Shown here piece by piece: positions 18,781 to 26,285 of a stretch of DNA of 64,000 bases. This DNA is from Flavobacterium branchiicola. Lineage in GTDB: Bacteria > Bacteroidota > Bacteroidia > Flavobacteriales > Flavobacteriaceae. How positions within the stretch are numbered: position 1 is the stretch's first letter; every line of letters starts with the position of its first letter. The DNA is taken from positions 212,931 through 276,930 of the forward strand of contig NZ_JAGYWA010000003.1 in NCBI RefSeq assembly GCF_018383905.1, read 5' to 3'. Below the pieces are notes generated by a model. That model was not told the origin of the DNA. It searched no databases and saw only the letters and a list, made by a program, of their open reading frames with translations. The translations under genes were made by a program, and so were the position numbers.

Positions 18781-19479
18781 ATGAGATCATTTACGATATT
18801 TTCATTTTTTGCTTTTATGTGTACGATCACAGCAAATTCGCAAAATATAATTATTTCCAAAACAAATGAAAAAATAAGTATTGATGGTGATTTATCAGAT
18901 TGGAAAAAACCTTTTCAAGGTCCGTTCGTAATTCATAATTCAGGAGAAAAAGCTACTCAAAACACATTTGTTTCACTTTCGTGGAATGAGGAAAACCTTT
19001 ATATAGCCTATCGTTCAGAAGATTCCAAGATTGTTGGTTCCAATCAGCCAAAAGATTCTCAAATTTTCAATACAGATGATTTAGTAGAAATTTTTATTGA
19101 TCCTGATGGAGATGGACAAAATTATATTGAGATTGGAGTAAATGCTTTTTCAACTCACTATGATATGTTACTAAAATGCATTTCACCGGATTGTGGCGGA
19201 TGGAACACTTCAATGGACTTTAATATAGAAGGACTTGAAGCAGTAAGCAAAACAACTAATGAAAGTTTTTGTGCCGAAATTAAAATTCCTTTTACCAGTC
19301 TGGAAAAAATCGAAAATGGCAATTTTTCAAAACCAAAAACCGGAACAAAATGGAAAGGAAATCTTTTCAGAATTGATTATGGAACAACCACTGAGTATCT
19401 GGCTTTACACCCCTATAAAAGCCTGGAATTTGGTTTTCATCAACCACAGGAGTTTGCTACTTTTGAATTTATGGAATAA
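18781..19479 (+). CDS. Secreted CBM9-like carbohydrate-binding domain protein
   Basis: A 232-residue protein with a signal peptide (about 1-20, ending in ANSQ) followed by one beta-sandwich domain of the CBM9/DOMON-like type. Signatures are ISIDGDLSDWKK at the start, LYIAYRSEDSKI, NTDDLVEIFIDPDGDG, YIEIGVNAF, and EIKIPFTSLEK near the end. In larger enzymes this domain binds cellulose or xylan sugars. Here it stands alone with no catalytic module, so it may bind sugar or heme, or act as an accessory protein. It is divergent from the M1 peptidase and is closed by a bidirectional terminator shared with ettA. The domain call is good; the ligand is unknown. Confidence 0.75.
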   Translation: MRSFTIFSFFAFMCTITANSQNIIISKTNEKISIDGDLSDWKKPFQGPFVIHNSGEKATQNTFVSLSWNEENLYIAYRSEDSKIVGSNQPKDSQIFNTDDLVEIFIDPDGDGQNYIEIGVNAFSTHYDMLLKCISPDCGGWNTSMDFNIEGLEAVSKTTNESFCAEIKIPFTSLEKIENGNFSKPKTGTKWKGNLFRIDYGTTTEYLALHPYKSLEFGFHQPQEFATFEFME

Positions 19480-19506
19480 TAAAAAACAATCTTAGTAAGT
19501 AATAAA

Positions 19507-19538
19507 AAAAGCCTCAAATTAAATAATTTGAGGCTTTT
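19507..19538. terminator. Bidirectional terminator (CBM9 gene / ettA)
   Basis: AAAAGCCTCAAATT (19507-19520) pairs with AATTTGAGGCTTTT (19525-19538) around a 4-base loop, between convergent genes. Confidence 0.85.
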
Positions 19539-19557
19539 ACATATTTAAAACTTATTA

Positions 19558-21249
19558 TTATCTAATTAGTTTTCTGTATTTCAGACGTTTTGGAGTTAAA
19601 TCACCACCAAGACGTTTCTTTTTGTTTTCTTCATAATCAGAGAAACTTCCTTCAAAGAAATATACCTCAGAATCACCTTCGAAAGCTAAAATGTGCGTAC
19701 AAATTCTGTCTAAGAACCATCTGTCGTGCGAAATAATTACAGCACAACCAGCGAAATTCTCCAAACCTTCTTCAAGAGCACGAAGCGTATTTACGTCAAG
19801 ATCATTCGTAGGCTCATCCAGTAAAAGTACGTTACCTTCTTCTTTTAATGTCATTGCTAAGTGCAAACGGTTACGTTCTCCACCAGAAAGCATTGATACT
19901 TTTTTGTTTTGCTCTCCACCACCGAAATTGAAACGTGATAAATAAGCTCTTGAGTTAACTTGCTTTCCGCCCATCATAACTAATTCCTGACCGTCTGCAA
20001 AGTTTTCCCAAATAGATTTATTCGGATCAATATTAGAGTGTGACTGATCTACGTAAGCGATTTTTACAGTTTCTCCAACCGAAAACTCTCCACTATCTGT
20101 AGCTTGTTCACCCATGATCATTTTGAAAATGGTAGATTTACCAGCACCGTTTGGCCCAATAATTCCAACAATTCCCGCTTGTGGCAAAGTAAAGTTCAAA
20201 TTATCATATAATAATTTTTCACCAAAAGCTTTCGCTACATTTTTCGCTTCAATAACATTTGTACCTAAACGTGGACCATTTGGAATGTAGATTTCCAGGT
20301 TTTCATCCAATTGTTTTTGGTCTTCATTTAATAATTTATCGTAATTCTGTAAACGTGCTTTTTGTTTTGTCTGACGACCTTTTGCACCTTGACGAACCCA
20401 TTCCAACTCACGTTCTAAAGTTTTTCTCCTTTTAGAAGCCACTTTCTCTTCCTGAGCCATACGGTTTGATTTTTGATCTAACCAAGAAGAATAATTTCCT
20501 TTCCATGGAATACCTTCTCCTCTGTCTAATTCAAGAATCCATCCAGCAACATTATCTAAGAAATAACGGTCGTGCGTAACTGCAATTACAGTTCCTGCAT
20601 ATTGAGCTAAGTGTTGCTCTAACCAAAGAACTGATTCTGCATCAAGGTGGTTGGTAGGCTCATCTAATAACAATACATCTGGTTGTTGCAATAACAAACG
20701 ACATAAAGCTACACGACGACGCTCACCTCCTGAAAGGTTTTTAATTGGTGTATCACCTTCTGGAGTACGTAAAGCATCCATGGCGATTTCTAATTTAGTA
20801 TCGATTTCCCAAGCACCAAGAGCATCAATTTTGTCCTGTAAAGCTGCCTGACGATCCATCAATTTATCCATTTTATCTGGATCTGAATAATTTTCTTCAA
20901 GACCAAATAAATCATTAATTTGATTGTATTCTTCTAAAACCGCCATAGTTTCTGCAGCTCCTTCACGAACAATCTCGATAACTGTTTTAGAATCATCCAA
21001 AATTGGTTCTTGCTCTAAATATCCTACTGTGTAACCTGGTTGAAAAACAACATCACCCTGATAGTTTTTATCAACTCCTGCAATAATTTTTAAAAGAGAA
21101 GATTTACCAGAACCGTTAAGTCCTAAAATACCAATTTTAGCTCCATAAAAGAAACTTAAATAAATATTCTTAAGTACCGGTTTGTCTGCTCCCTGATAGG
21201 TTTTACTCAATTTCTGCATTGAGAAAATTACTTTCTTATCGTCTGACAT
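19558..21249 (-). CDS. ettA: Energy-dependent translational throttle protein EttA (ABC-F)
   Basis: A 563-residue soluble ATPase with two ABC domains and no membrane segments. In E. coli, EttA binds the ribosomal E site and gates entry into elongation according to ATP/ADP. The first Walker A is GLNGSGKS with signature LSGGERRR and Walker B LLLDEPTNHLDAES. The second set is GPNGAGKS, LSGGERNR and LLLDEPTNDLD. Between them lies the charged linker (EEKVASKRRKTLERELEWVRQ) that contacts P-site tRNA. The order and spacing, and the start MSDDKKVIFSMQKLSKTY, match EttA better than Uup or the resistance-type ABC-F proteins. It lies 39 bases downstream of a four-helix bundle gene. Confidence 0.93.
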   Translation of the reverse strand: MSDDKKVIFSMQKLSKTYQGADKPVLKNIYLSFFYGAKIGILGLNGSGKSSLLKIIAGVDKNYQGDVVFQPGYTVGYLEQEPILDDSKTVIEIVREGAAETMAVLEEYNQINDLFGLEENYSDPDKMDKLMDRQAALQDKIDALGAWEIDTKLEIAMDALRTPEGDTPIKNLSGGERRRVALCRLLLQQPDVLLLDEPTNHLDAESVLWLEQHLAQYAGTVIAVTHDRYFLDNVAGWILELDRGEGIPWKGNYSSWLDQKSNRMAQEEKVASKRRKTLERELEWVRQGAKGRQTKQKARLQNYDKLLNEDQKQLDENLEIYIPNGPRLGTNVIEAKNVAKAFGEKLLYDNLNFTLPQAGIVGIIGPNGAGKSTIFKMIMGEQATDSGEFSVGETVKIAYVDQSHSNIDPNKSIWENFADGQELVMMGGKQVNSRAYLSRFNFGGGEQNKKVSMLSGGERNRLHLAMTLKEEGNVLLLDEPTNDLDVNTLRALEEGLENFAGCAVIISHDRWFLDRICTHILAFEGDSEVYFFEGSFSDYEENKKKRLGGDLTPKRLKYRKLIR

Positions 21250-21288
21250 ATTATGTTAATTGTTAATTGTTTTTAGTTTATTGTTGAA

Positions 21289-21678
21289 TTACTTAAATTT
21301 AAGTCCCTTGATTTCGCAATTTCTTAAATAATTCATCATCGCTCCTATTTTATTTTTTTCTATTTCACTCATTTCATTTAATTTCAAATGTTCTTCTTTT
21401 GAAATCAGTTTTTTATCATAAGCTCTGTAAGATTGTGATTTTACTTCTCCGACTGAACCTTTTGCAATACTCAAAAATTGTATAAATTCTCTATTCCCAT
21501 TTCTTTCAAAACCTTCTGCAATATTATCCATTACAGATCCCGAACTCCTATCAATTTGATCTTTTAATGAATAATTTGTTTTTAAAGTTGTTGTTTGAAT
21601 TAATAACTCAACATATTGACATAATTCTCTAGCTTTTTGCCAAATTTCTAAATCTTCAAATTTATCTATCCTAGCCAT
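21289..21678 (-). CDS. Four-helix bundle protein (23S rRNA intervening-sequence type)
   Basis: A 129-residue all-helical protein of the S23/IVP family. Family features are FEDLEIWQKARELCQYVELLIQ at the start, LKDQIDRSSGSVMDNIAEGF in the middle, and FIQFLSIAKGSVGEVKSQSYRA. These proteins were named for a frame inside 23S rRNA intervening sequences of Leptospira and are now known as widespread pentameric bundles of unknown function. It is a free-standing chromosomal gene here, 39 bases before ettA. A role as a small scaffold is only a guess. Confidence 0.88.
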   Translation of the reverse strand: MARIDKFEDLEIWQKARELCQYVELLIQTTTLKTNYSLKDQIDRSSGSVMDNIAEGFERNGNREFIQFLSIAKGSVGEVKSQSYRAYDKKLISKEEHLKLNEMSEIEKNKIGAMMNYLRNCEIKGLKFK

Positions 21679-21709
21679 AACAACAAACTATAAACAACAA
21701 ACTAAAAAT

Positions 21710-21892
21710 TTAAACCCTGCCTTTAAGCGCATTAAAAACCCATGCATTAGCAAAAAAGCCAACTCCAACAGCAGCAAATCCCCAACCTGAAACATCGCTG
21801 TATCTAAAGATTCCAAGACCTATAAGCAACAATCCCATAAGTACCATTATAAAAGTAGCCCATCCTAAAACGGTATTTTTATTCATTCCCAT
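21710..21892 (-). CDS. Small two-helix membrane protein
   Basis: A 60-residue protein, nearly all hydrophobic. There are two predicted membrane helices, roughly WATFIMVLMGLLLIGLGIF and GWGFAAVGVGFFANAWVF, joined by a short polar turn (RYSDVS). It resembles the short Flavobacteriia membrane proteins annotated as the CAL67264 family (recalled, not checked). It lies between holA and the four-helix bundle gene on the same strand. Function unknown. Confidence 0.7.
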   Translation of the reverse strand: MGMNKNTVLGWATFIMVLMGLLLIGLGIFRYSDVSGWGFAAVGVGFFANAWVFNALKGRV

Positions 21893-21959
21893 AATTGTGT
21901 AATTATTTTTTAATCTGATTTATTTTTTTCGAAAGGCAAATATCGTGAATTATTACGGC

Positions 21960-22964
21960 TTAATTAAATATTTTATAAAGCATTTCTTTAAGCAAATCTG
22001 ATTGCGGTAAAGCATTGGCACCTACACCTTTACTTTTTACATCAATATCACGTAAAGCTCCAACGATCTGACTCACTTTTCGCATTGGATAATTTTTTAA
22101 TGCCAAATCGTATTCTTTCAGGAAATAAGGATTTACGCCAATTGCAGCCGCGACATTTTTTGGATTTTTATCCTTAAGACCATGATATTTTAAAAGCTGA
22201 ACAAAAAAACCAAAAACAAGTCCGGTAGTCATGACAAGCGGATATTCTTTTGGATTGTGAGCAAAATTCTCTGCAATTTTATACGCTTTAAGCTGATTAC
22301 GTTCGCCAATTGCTTTTCTTAGCTCAAACACATTATAATCTTTACTGAATCCGATATTTTCTTCGATATGCTGAGGCGTAATCATTGTTCCCTGCGGTAA
22401 AATAATCTGAAGTTTTTCCAATTCGTTGTTTATTTTACTTAAATCAGTTCCCAAAAATTCGACCAACATTGCATTCGCTTTTTGGTCAATTGTATATTTT
22501 TTACCCGCCAGAACACGTTTTATCCAGTCACCAACCTGATTTTCATACAGTTTTTTACTTTCATAAACGATTCCGTTTTGTGCTAATAATTTGGTAACTT
22601 TTTTACGTTTATCAAGAGTTTTGTATTTATAGCAAAAAACCAAAACCGTTGACTCCATAGGATTATTAACGTAAGATTCTATTTTATCTATTGTTCGGGA
22701 TAAATCCTGCGCTTCTTTTACAATAACAACCTGACGATCAGCCATCATAGGATAGCGCTTGGCCGTTGAAACAATATCTTCAACCGAAACATCTCTACCA
22801 TATAAAACAGTCTGATTAAACCCCTTCTCCTCTTCAGCCAATACATTCTGCTCAATATATTCAGATAACTTATCTATATAATAAGGTTCTTCACCCATTA
22901 AAAAATAAATAGGTTTAATATTTCCTGCCTTAATATCGTTGACAATTTTTACAACTTCGTCCAT
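21960..22964 (-). CDS. holA: DNA polymerase III subunit delta
   Basis: A 334-residue clamp-loader subunit that opens the beta sliding clamp. The start MDEVVKIVNDIKAGNIKPIYFLMGEEPYYIDKL is the family N-terminus (PIYFLxGEE). An AAA+ fold without a Walker A motif continues with VKEAQDLSRTIDKIESYVNNP. The C-terminal collar domain carries NYPMRKVSQIVGALRDIDVKSKG. Length is normal. It is divergent from the HSDR_N gene with a 62-base gap and is first in a minus-strand run leading to ettA. Confidence 0.92.
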   Translation of the reverse strand: MDEVVKIVNDIKAGNIKPIYFLMGEEPYYIDKLSEYIEQNVLAEEEKGFNQTVLYGRDVSVEDIVSTAKRYPMMADRQVVIVKEAQDLSRTIDKIESYVNNPMESTVLVFCYKYKTLDKRKKVTKLLAQNGIVYESKKLYENQVGDWIKRVLAGKKYTIDQKANAMLVEFLGTDLSKINNELEKLQIILPQGTMITPQHIEENIGFSKDYNVFELRKAIGERNQLKAYKIAENFAHNPKEYPLVMTTGLVFGFFVQLLKYHGLKDKNPKNVAAAIGVNPYFLKEYDLALKNYPMRKVSQIVGALRDIDVKSKGVGANALPQSDLLKEMLYKIFN

Positions 22965-23014
22965 TTAAAATTTGTTTCTAGTTTAAAGTTGATATGAAAC
23001 CTCAAACTATTTTC

Positions 23015-23022
23015 TATTTTTG
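23015..23022 (+). promoter_or_regulatory. -7 element that decides the start of the HSDR_N gene
   Basis: TATTTTTG matches TAnnTTTG and ends 5 bases before the ATG at 23027. Transcription would start at or near that ATG, giving an almost leaderless mRNA and excluding the upstream in-frame ATG at 22994. Confidence 0.55.
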
Positions 23023-23026
23023 CTTT

Positions 23027-23479
23027 ATGTTAAAGCTAAATTTCCCTACTTATACTTTTCGATTCAAAAATAGCGAAAATAAAGTGTCTATTTTTGATGA
23101 AATCAGAAAAAAATTTATCATTCTTACCCCCGAAGAATGGGTTCGCCAACATGTTGTTCATTATTTAATGAATGAAAAAAAATACCCAAAATCACTCATA
23201 AATGTAGAGAAAGTTTTAACAGTCAACGGATTACGAAAAAGATATGACGTAGTTGTATTTAACCCAGACGGCTCTATACATATATTAGTAGAGTGTAAAG
23301 CACCCGAAGTAAAAATATCGCAGGCAACTTTTGATCAAATTGCCCGTTATAATATGACAATGCAGGCACGGTTTTTGAATGTGACAAACGGACTAAACCA
23401 TTTTTATTGTCAGATGGATTTTGAAAACGAAAAATATGAGTTTTTAAGAAGCCTTCCAGATTACGAAATAAAAAAATAA
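23027..23479 (+). CDS. Stand-alone HSDR_N-like nuclease domain protein
   Basis: A 150-residue protein matching the N-terminal nuclease domain of type I restriction R subunits (HSDR_N_2 family). The PD-(D/E)xK core is seen as LRKRYDVVVFN (Asp) and HILVECKAPEV (Glu-x-Lys), followed by the conserved Gln in FDQIARYN. No helicase, HsdM or HsdS gene is nearby, so it is not a restriction system. It is a small orphan nuclease-fold protein conserved in Flavobacteriia, next to holA. I use ATG 23027 because a promoter element overlaps the longer alternative. A role in DNA repair is only a guess. Confidence 0.82.
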   Translation: MLKLNFPTYTFRFKNSENKVSIFDEIRKKFIILTPEEWVRQHVVHYLMNEKKYPKSLINVEKVLTVNGLRKRYDVVVFNPDGSIHILVECKAPEVKISQATFDQIARYNMTMQARFLNVTNGLNHFYCQMDFENEKYEFLRSLPDYEIKK

Positions 23480-23500
23480 AACAAAATATAAATACAAATT

Positions 23501-23508
23501 TACCTTTG
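23501..23508 (+). promoter_or_regulatory. TACCTTTG element overlapping the glycosyltransferase start
   Basis: A perfect TAnnTTTG match whose last three bases (TTG) are the start codon of the next gene. If used, transcription begins inside the first codons, so either it is fortuitous or the gene start is unusual. Confidence 0.35.
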
Positions 23509-24525
23509 GATAAAATAGTAATTGTCATTTTGAACTGGAACGGAGTAAAATTGCTTGAACAATTTTTACCTTCAGTTCTTCAATTTTCAGAGAATGCACC
23601 TATATATATAGCAGACAATGCTTCAACAGACGATTCTATTAATTTCGTCAGGCAAAATTTCCCATCCGTTAAAATAGTCCAAAATGATGGCAACTATGGT
23701 TTTGCAAAAGGCTATAATGTTGCCCTGAAAAATATTGATGCCGAAATTTATGCATTAGTAAATTCAGATATTGAGGTTACTAAAAATTGGCTTAACCCAA
23801 TAATAGAAACTTTTGACGCAGAAAAACAAACCGCCATTATTCAGCCAAAAATTCTTGACTATAAAAACAAAGAATATTTTGAATATGCCGGAGGAGCCGG
23901 AGGTTTTATAGATAAATATGGTTTCCCCTTTTGCCGCGGACGTATTTTTGATACTTTAGAAAAAGACAATGGTCAATACGATGATAATTGCGAATTATTC
24001 TGGGCTTCAGGGGCCTGCTTTTTTATTAGAAAAGAGGTTTATGATGAACTACATGGTTTTGATGAAACTTTTTTTGCCCATCAGGAAGAAATAGATTTAT
24101 GCTGGCGCGCAGCAAATGAAGGACATATTATAAAATACAACTCACAATCTGTAGTTTATCATGTTGGAGGCGCAACTTTACAGCAAGGAAATCCCAAAAA
24201 GACATTTTTGAATTTTAGAAATTCATTATTAATGCTTGTTAAAAATTTACCTAAAAAAGGGTTATTTTTTGTGATTTTCTTCCGTATGATTCTGGATGGT
24301 ATTGCGGGTATCCGTTTTCTTACACAAGGTAAGTTCAAACATACTTTTGCCATTGTAAAGGCACATTTTGCATTTTATTGCATATCTTTAAAGTATCTAA
24401 AAAAGCGAAAAGATTTTCAAATACAGCGATACTATACCGTAAAAAGTATCGTTTACTTGTATTACATAAAGAAAATACTGGTTTTTAAAGAAATCTTTAA
24501 CAGTAAACAAAATATTAAAAACTAA
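23506..24525 (+). CDS. Family 2 glycosyltransferase
   Basis: A 339-residue glycosyltransferase, GT-A fold, of the rhamnosyl/dTDP-sugar-using GT2 type. The start (first codon TTG) gives MDKIVIVILNWNG, which is the family N-terminus. Then come IYIADNASTDDS, ALVNSDIEVTKNW (the DxD-equivalent), FWASGACFFIRKEVYDE and FFAHQEEIDLCWRAANEG (the ED-type catalytic region). A hydrophobic C-terminal part follows (PKKGLFFVIFFRMILDGIAGI), probably lying on the membrane. It likely works on cell-surface polysaccharide or glycoprotein (inference). There is no ATG in a suitable place, so TTG is the best start. It is 26 bases after the HSDR_N gene. Confidence 0.87.
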   Translation: MDKIVIVILNWNGVKLLEQFLPSVLQFSENAPIYIADNASTDDSINFVRQNFPSVKIVQNDGNYGFAKGYNVALKNIDAEIYALVNSDIEVTKNWLNPIIETFDAEKQTAIIQPKILDYKNKEYFEYAGGAGGFIDKYGFPFCRGRIFDTLEKDNGQYDDNCELFWASGACFFIRKEVYDELHGFDETFFAHQEEIDLCWRAANEGHIIKYNSQSVVYHVGGATLQQGNPKKTFLNFRNSLLMLVKNLPKKGLFFVIFFRMILDGIAGIRFLTQGKFKHTFAIVKAHFAFYCISLKYLKKRKDFQIQRYYTVKSIVYLYYIKKILVFKEIFNSKQNIKN

Positions 24526-24530
24526 ATTTG
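24523..24530 (+). promoter_or_regulatory. Promoter -7 element for the OmpA lipoprotein gene
   Basis: TAAATTTG matches TAnnTTTG and overlaps the TAA stop codon of the glycosyltransferase gene. The downstream ATG is 29 bases away. Confidence 0.5.
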
Positions 24531-24559
24531 TAATCAACGTTTAATTAAATATAATACCT

Positions 24560-25393
24560 ATGAGAAAAATAGTTATCGCACTATCAGTATTAATGGCCTT
24601 AACTTCGTGTGTATCGAAAAAACAATACGCAGCATTAGAAGCTAAGAACAAAGAGACACAAGATCTATTAAACTCTTGCACTGTAAAATTGAATTCTTGT
24701 TTAGAAGAAAAAGCCGGATTAGCTGCTACAGCTGAAAGCTACAAACAACATAATCAAGACTTAATTAACAGCTCAAAAGATTTAACGGTTTTAACTACGA
24801 AAGGAGCTGAAAACCTTGAAAAATCTCTAGAAAGTTTAAAAGAAAAAGATTTAAAAATCTCTAGACTTCAGGATGCACTTACTAAAAAAGACAGTGTAAC
24901 TTTAGCTTTAGTTACAAGTTTAAAAGGTGCAGTTGGAATCAACGATCCGGATATCGAAATCAATGTTGAAAAAGGAGTTGTATTTATCTCTATCGCTGAT
25001 AAATTGTTATTTAAAAGCGGAAGCTACGACGTAAGTGATAAAGCAAAATCTGTTTTAGCTAAAGTTGCAAAAGTGGTAAACGACAAACCAGACTTCGAAT
25101 GTATGGTTGAAGGTCACACAGATGACGTTCCTTACAAAAGCAACGGAATTATCTTAGACAACTGGGATTTAAGTGTTAAACGTTCTACTTCTATCGTTCG
25201 TGTTTTAACAAATGATCTTGGAGTTAATCCAGCTAAATTAATTGCTGCAGGTAGAAGTTCATATGTACCATTAGTTGCAAATGATTCTCCAGAAAACAAA
25301 GCTCGTAACAGAAGAACTCGTATCGTGGTTATGCCAAAAATCGATCAGTTCTACGATATGATCGAAAAAGAAATGAAAAAACAAGCAAAATAA
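24560..25393 (+). CDS. OmpA-family outer-membrane lipoprotein
   Basis: A 277-residue lipoprotein. The signal peptide ends in a lipobox (MALTSC, Cys at 17). A coiled-coil region spans about 25-110 (heptads such as ENLEKSLESLKEKDLKISRLQ). The C-terminal OmpA-like peptidoglycan-binding domain spans about 130-270 with FKSGSYDVSDKAKSVL, VEGHTDDVPY and NRRTRIVVMP. It probably links the outer membrane to peptidoglycan. Codon use looks optimised (many GAA, AAA, GCT), suggesting high expression. It has its own promoter element and a strong terminator. Confidence 0.9.
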   Translation: MRKIVIALSVLMALTSCVSKKQYAALEAKNKETQDLLNSCTVKLNSCLEEKAGLAATAESYKQHNQDLINSSKDLTVLTTKGAENLEKSLESLKEKDLKISRLQDALTKKDSVTLALVTSLKGAVGINDPDIEINVEKGVVFISIADKLLFKSGSYDVSDKAKSVLAKVAKVVNDKPDFECMVEGHTDDVPYKSNGIILDNWDLSVKRSTSIVRVLTNDLGVNPAKLIAAGRSSYVPLVANDSPENKARNRRTRIVVMPKIDQFYDMIEKEMKKQAK

Positions 25394-25421
25394 TTCTTGT
25401 TTCACATAGTATAAAAACAGA

Positions 25422-25447
25422 AAAAGCAGGTCAATCGACCTGCTTTT
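25422..25447 (+). terminator. Terminator after the OmpA lipoprotein gene
   Basis: AAAAGCAGGTC pairs with GACCTGCTTTT around an AATC loop, 28 bases after the stop codon. Confidence 0.85.
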
Positions 25448-25579
25448 ATGTATCCTTAATTTTTTTAATAACCAATTAAATATAAATCAAGAATAGCATT
25501 ATTTTTAATTAACTAACTAAATTTAACAGAAATAAAATTAGTTATAATTTTTTAACTTTTATACGATTTAAGTTTTTTT

Positions 25580-26200
25580 TTACAAAATTCCTATATCACC
25601 TTTACCTTCTCTTACTATAACTGGCTCATGTTCAGATAAATCAACAATTGTAGAACCAACATTATCACCATACCCTCCATCAATTACCAAATCTACAAGA
25701 TTTTGCCATTTTTCAAAAATCAATTCAGGATCAGTAGTATACTCAATTACATCATCTTCATCTCTAATAGACGTTGAAACAACCGGGTTCCCTAATTGTC
25801 TCACAATTTCCAGAATAATATTATTATCAGGAACACGAATACCAACGGTAGTTTTCTTTTTAAACTCTTTTGGTAAATTATTATTTCCCGGTAAAATAAA
25901 CGTATAAGGCCCAGGAAGCGCTCTCTTTAATATTTTAAATGTCGAAGTATCTATTTGACGTACATAATCAGATAAATTACTCAAATCATGACAAATAAAG
26001 GAAAAATTAGCTTTCTCTAACTTAACTCCTTTAATTTTTGCAATTTTTTCTAAAGCTCTGGAATTGGTAATATCACAACCTAAACCGTAAACAGTATCTG
26101 TTGGATAAATCACCAAACCACCATTCTGAAGCACTTTTACCACTTTTGCAATTGCAGCTTCACTTGGTTTATCGGGGTATATTTTTATAAATTCAGCCAT
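25580..26200 (-). CDS. Sua5/YrdC-family L-threonylcarbamoyladenylate synthase-like protein
   Basis: A 206-residue protein of the Sua5/YciO/YrdC family, which makes threonylcarbamoyl-AMP for the t6A37 modification of tRNA. It starts MAEFIKIYPDKPSEAAIAKVVKVLQNGGLVIYPTDTVYGLG, where YPTDTVYGLGCD is the family motif. It continues with GPYTFILPG (substrate pocket) and VVSTSIRDEDD. It lacks the C-terminal Sua5 domain, so it is of the short YrdC/YciO type, and YciO members may not make t6A. It is separated from the helicase gene by a foldback repeat and lies on the same strand. Confidence 0.85.
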   Translation of the reverse strand: MAEFIKIYPDKPSEAAIAKVVKVLQNGGLVIYPTDTVYGLGCDITNSRALEKIAKIKGVKLEKANFSFICHDLSNLSDYVRQIDTSTFKILKRALPGPYTFILPGNNNLPKEFKKKTTVGIRVPDNNIILEIVRQLGNPVVSTSIRDEDDVIEYTTDPELIFEKWQNLVDLVIDGGYGDNVGSTIVDLSEHEPVIVREGKGDIGIL

Positions 26201-26210
26201 AACTATTTTT

Positions 26211-26284
26211 GTTTCAAGTTTAAATTTGTTTCAAGTTTCTGGTTTCACGTTTCGTTATAACTTGAAACATGAAACTTTAAACTT
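26211..26284. repeat. GTTTCAAG/CTTGAAAC foldback repeat
   Basis: Tandem GTTTCAAGTTT copies on the left face CTTGAAACATGAAAC copies on the right, ending 1 base before the helicase stop codon. Same family as 8652-8714. Confidence 0.65.
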
Positions 26285-26285
26285 T

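Noticed and set aside
22994..23026. Longer N-terminus for the HSDR_N gene
   Set aside because: A -7 promoter element lies downstream of this ATG, and the extra residues match no family start.
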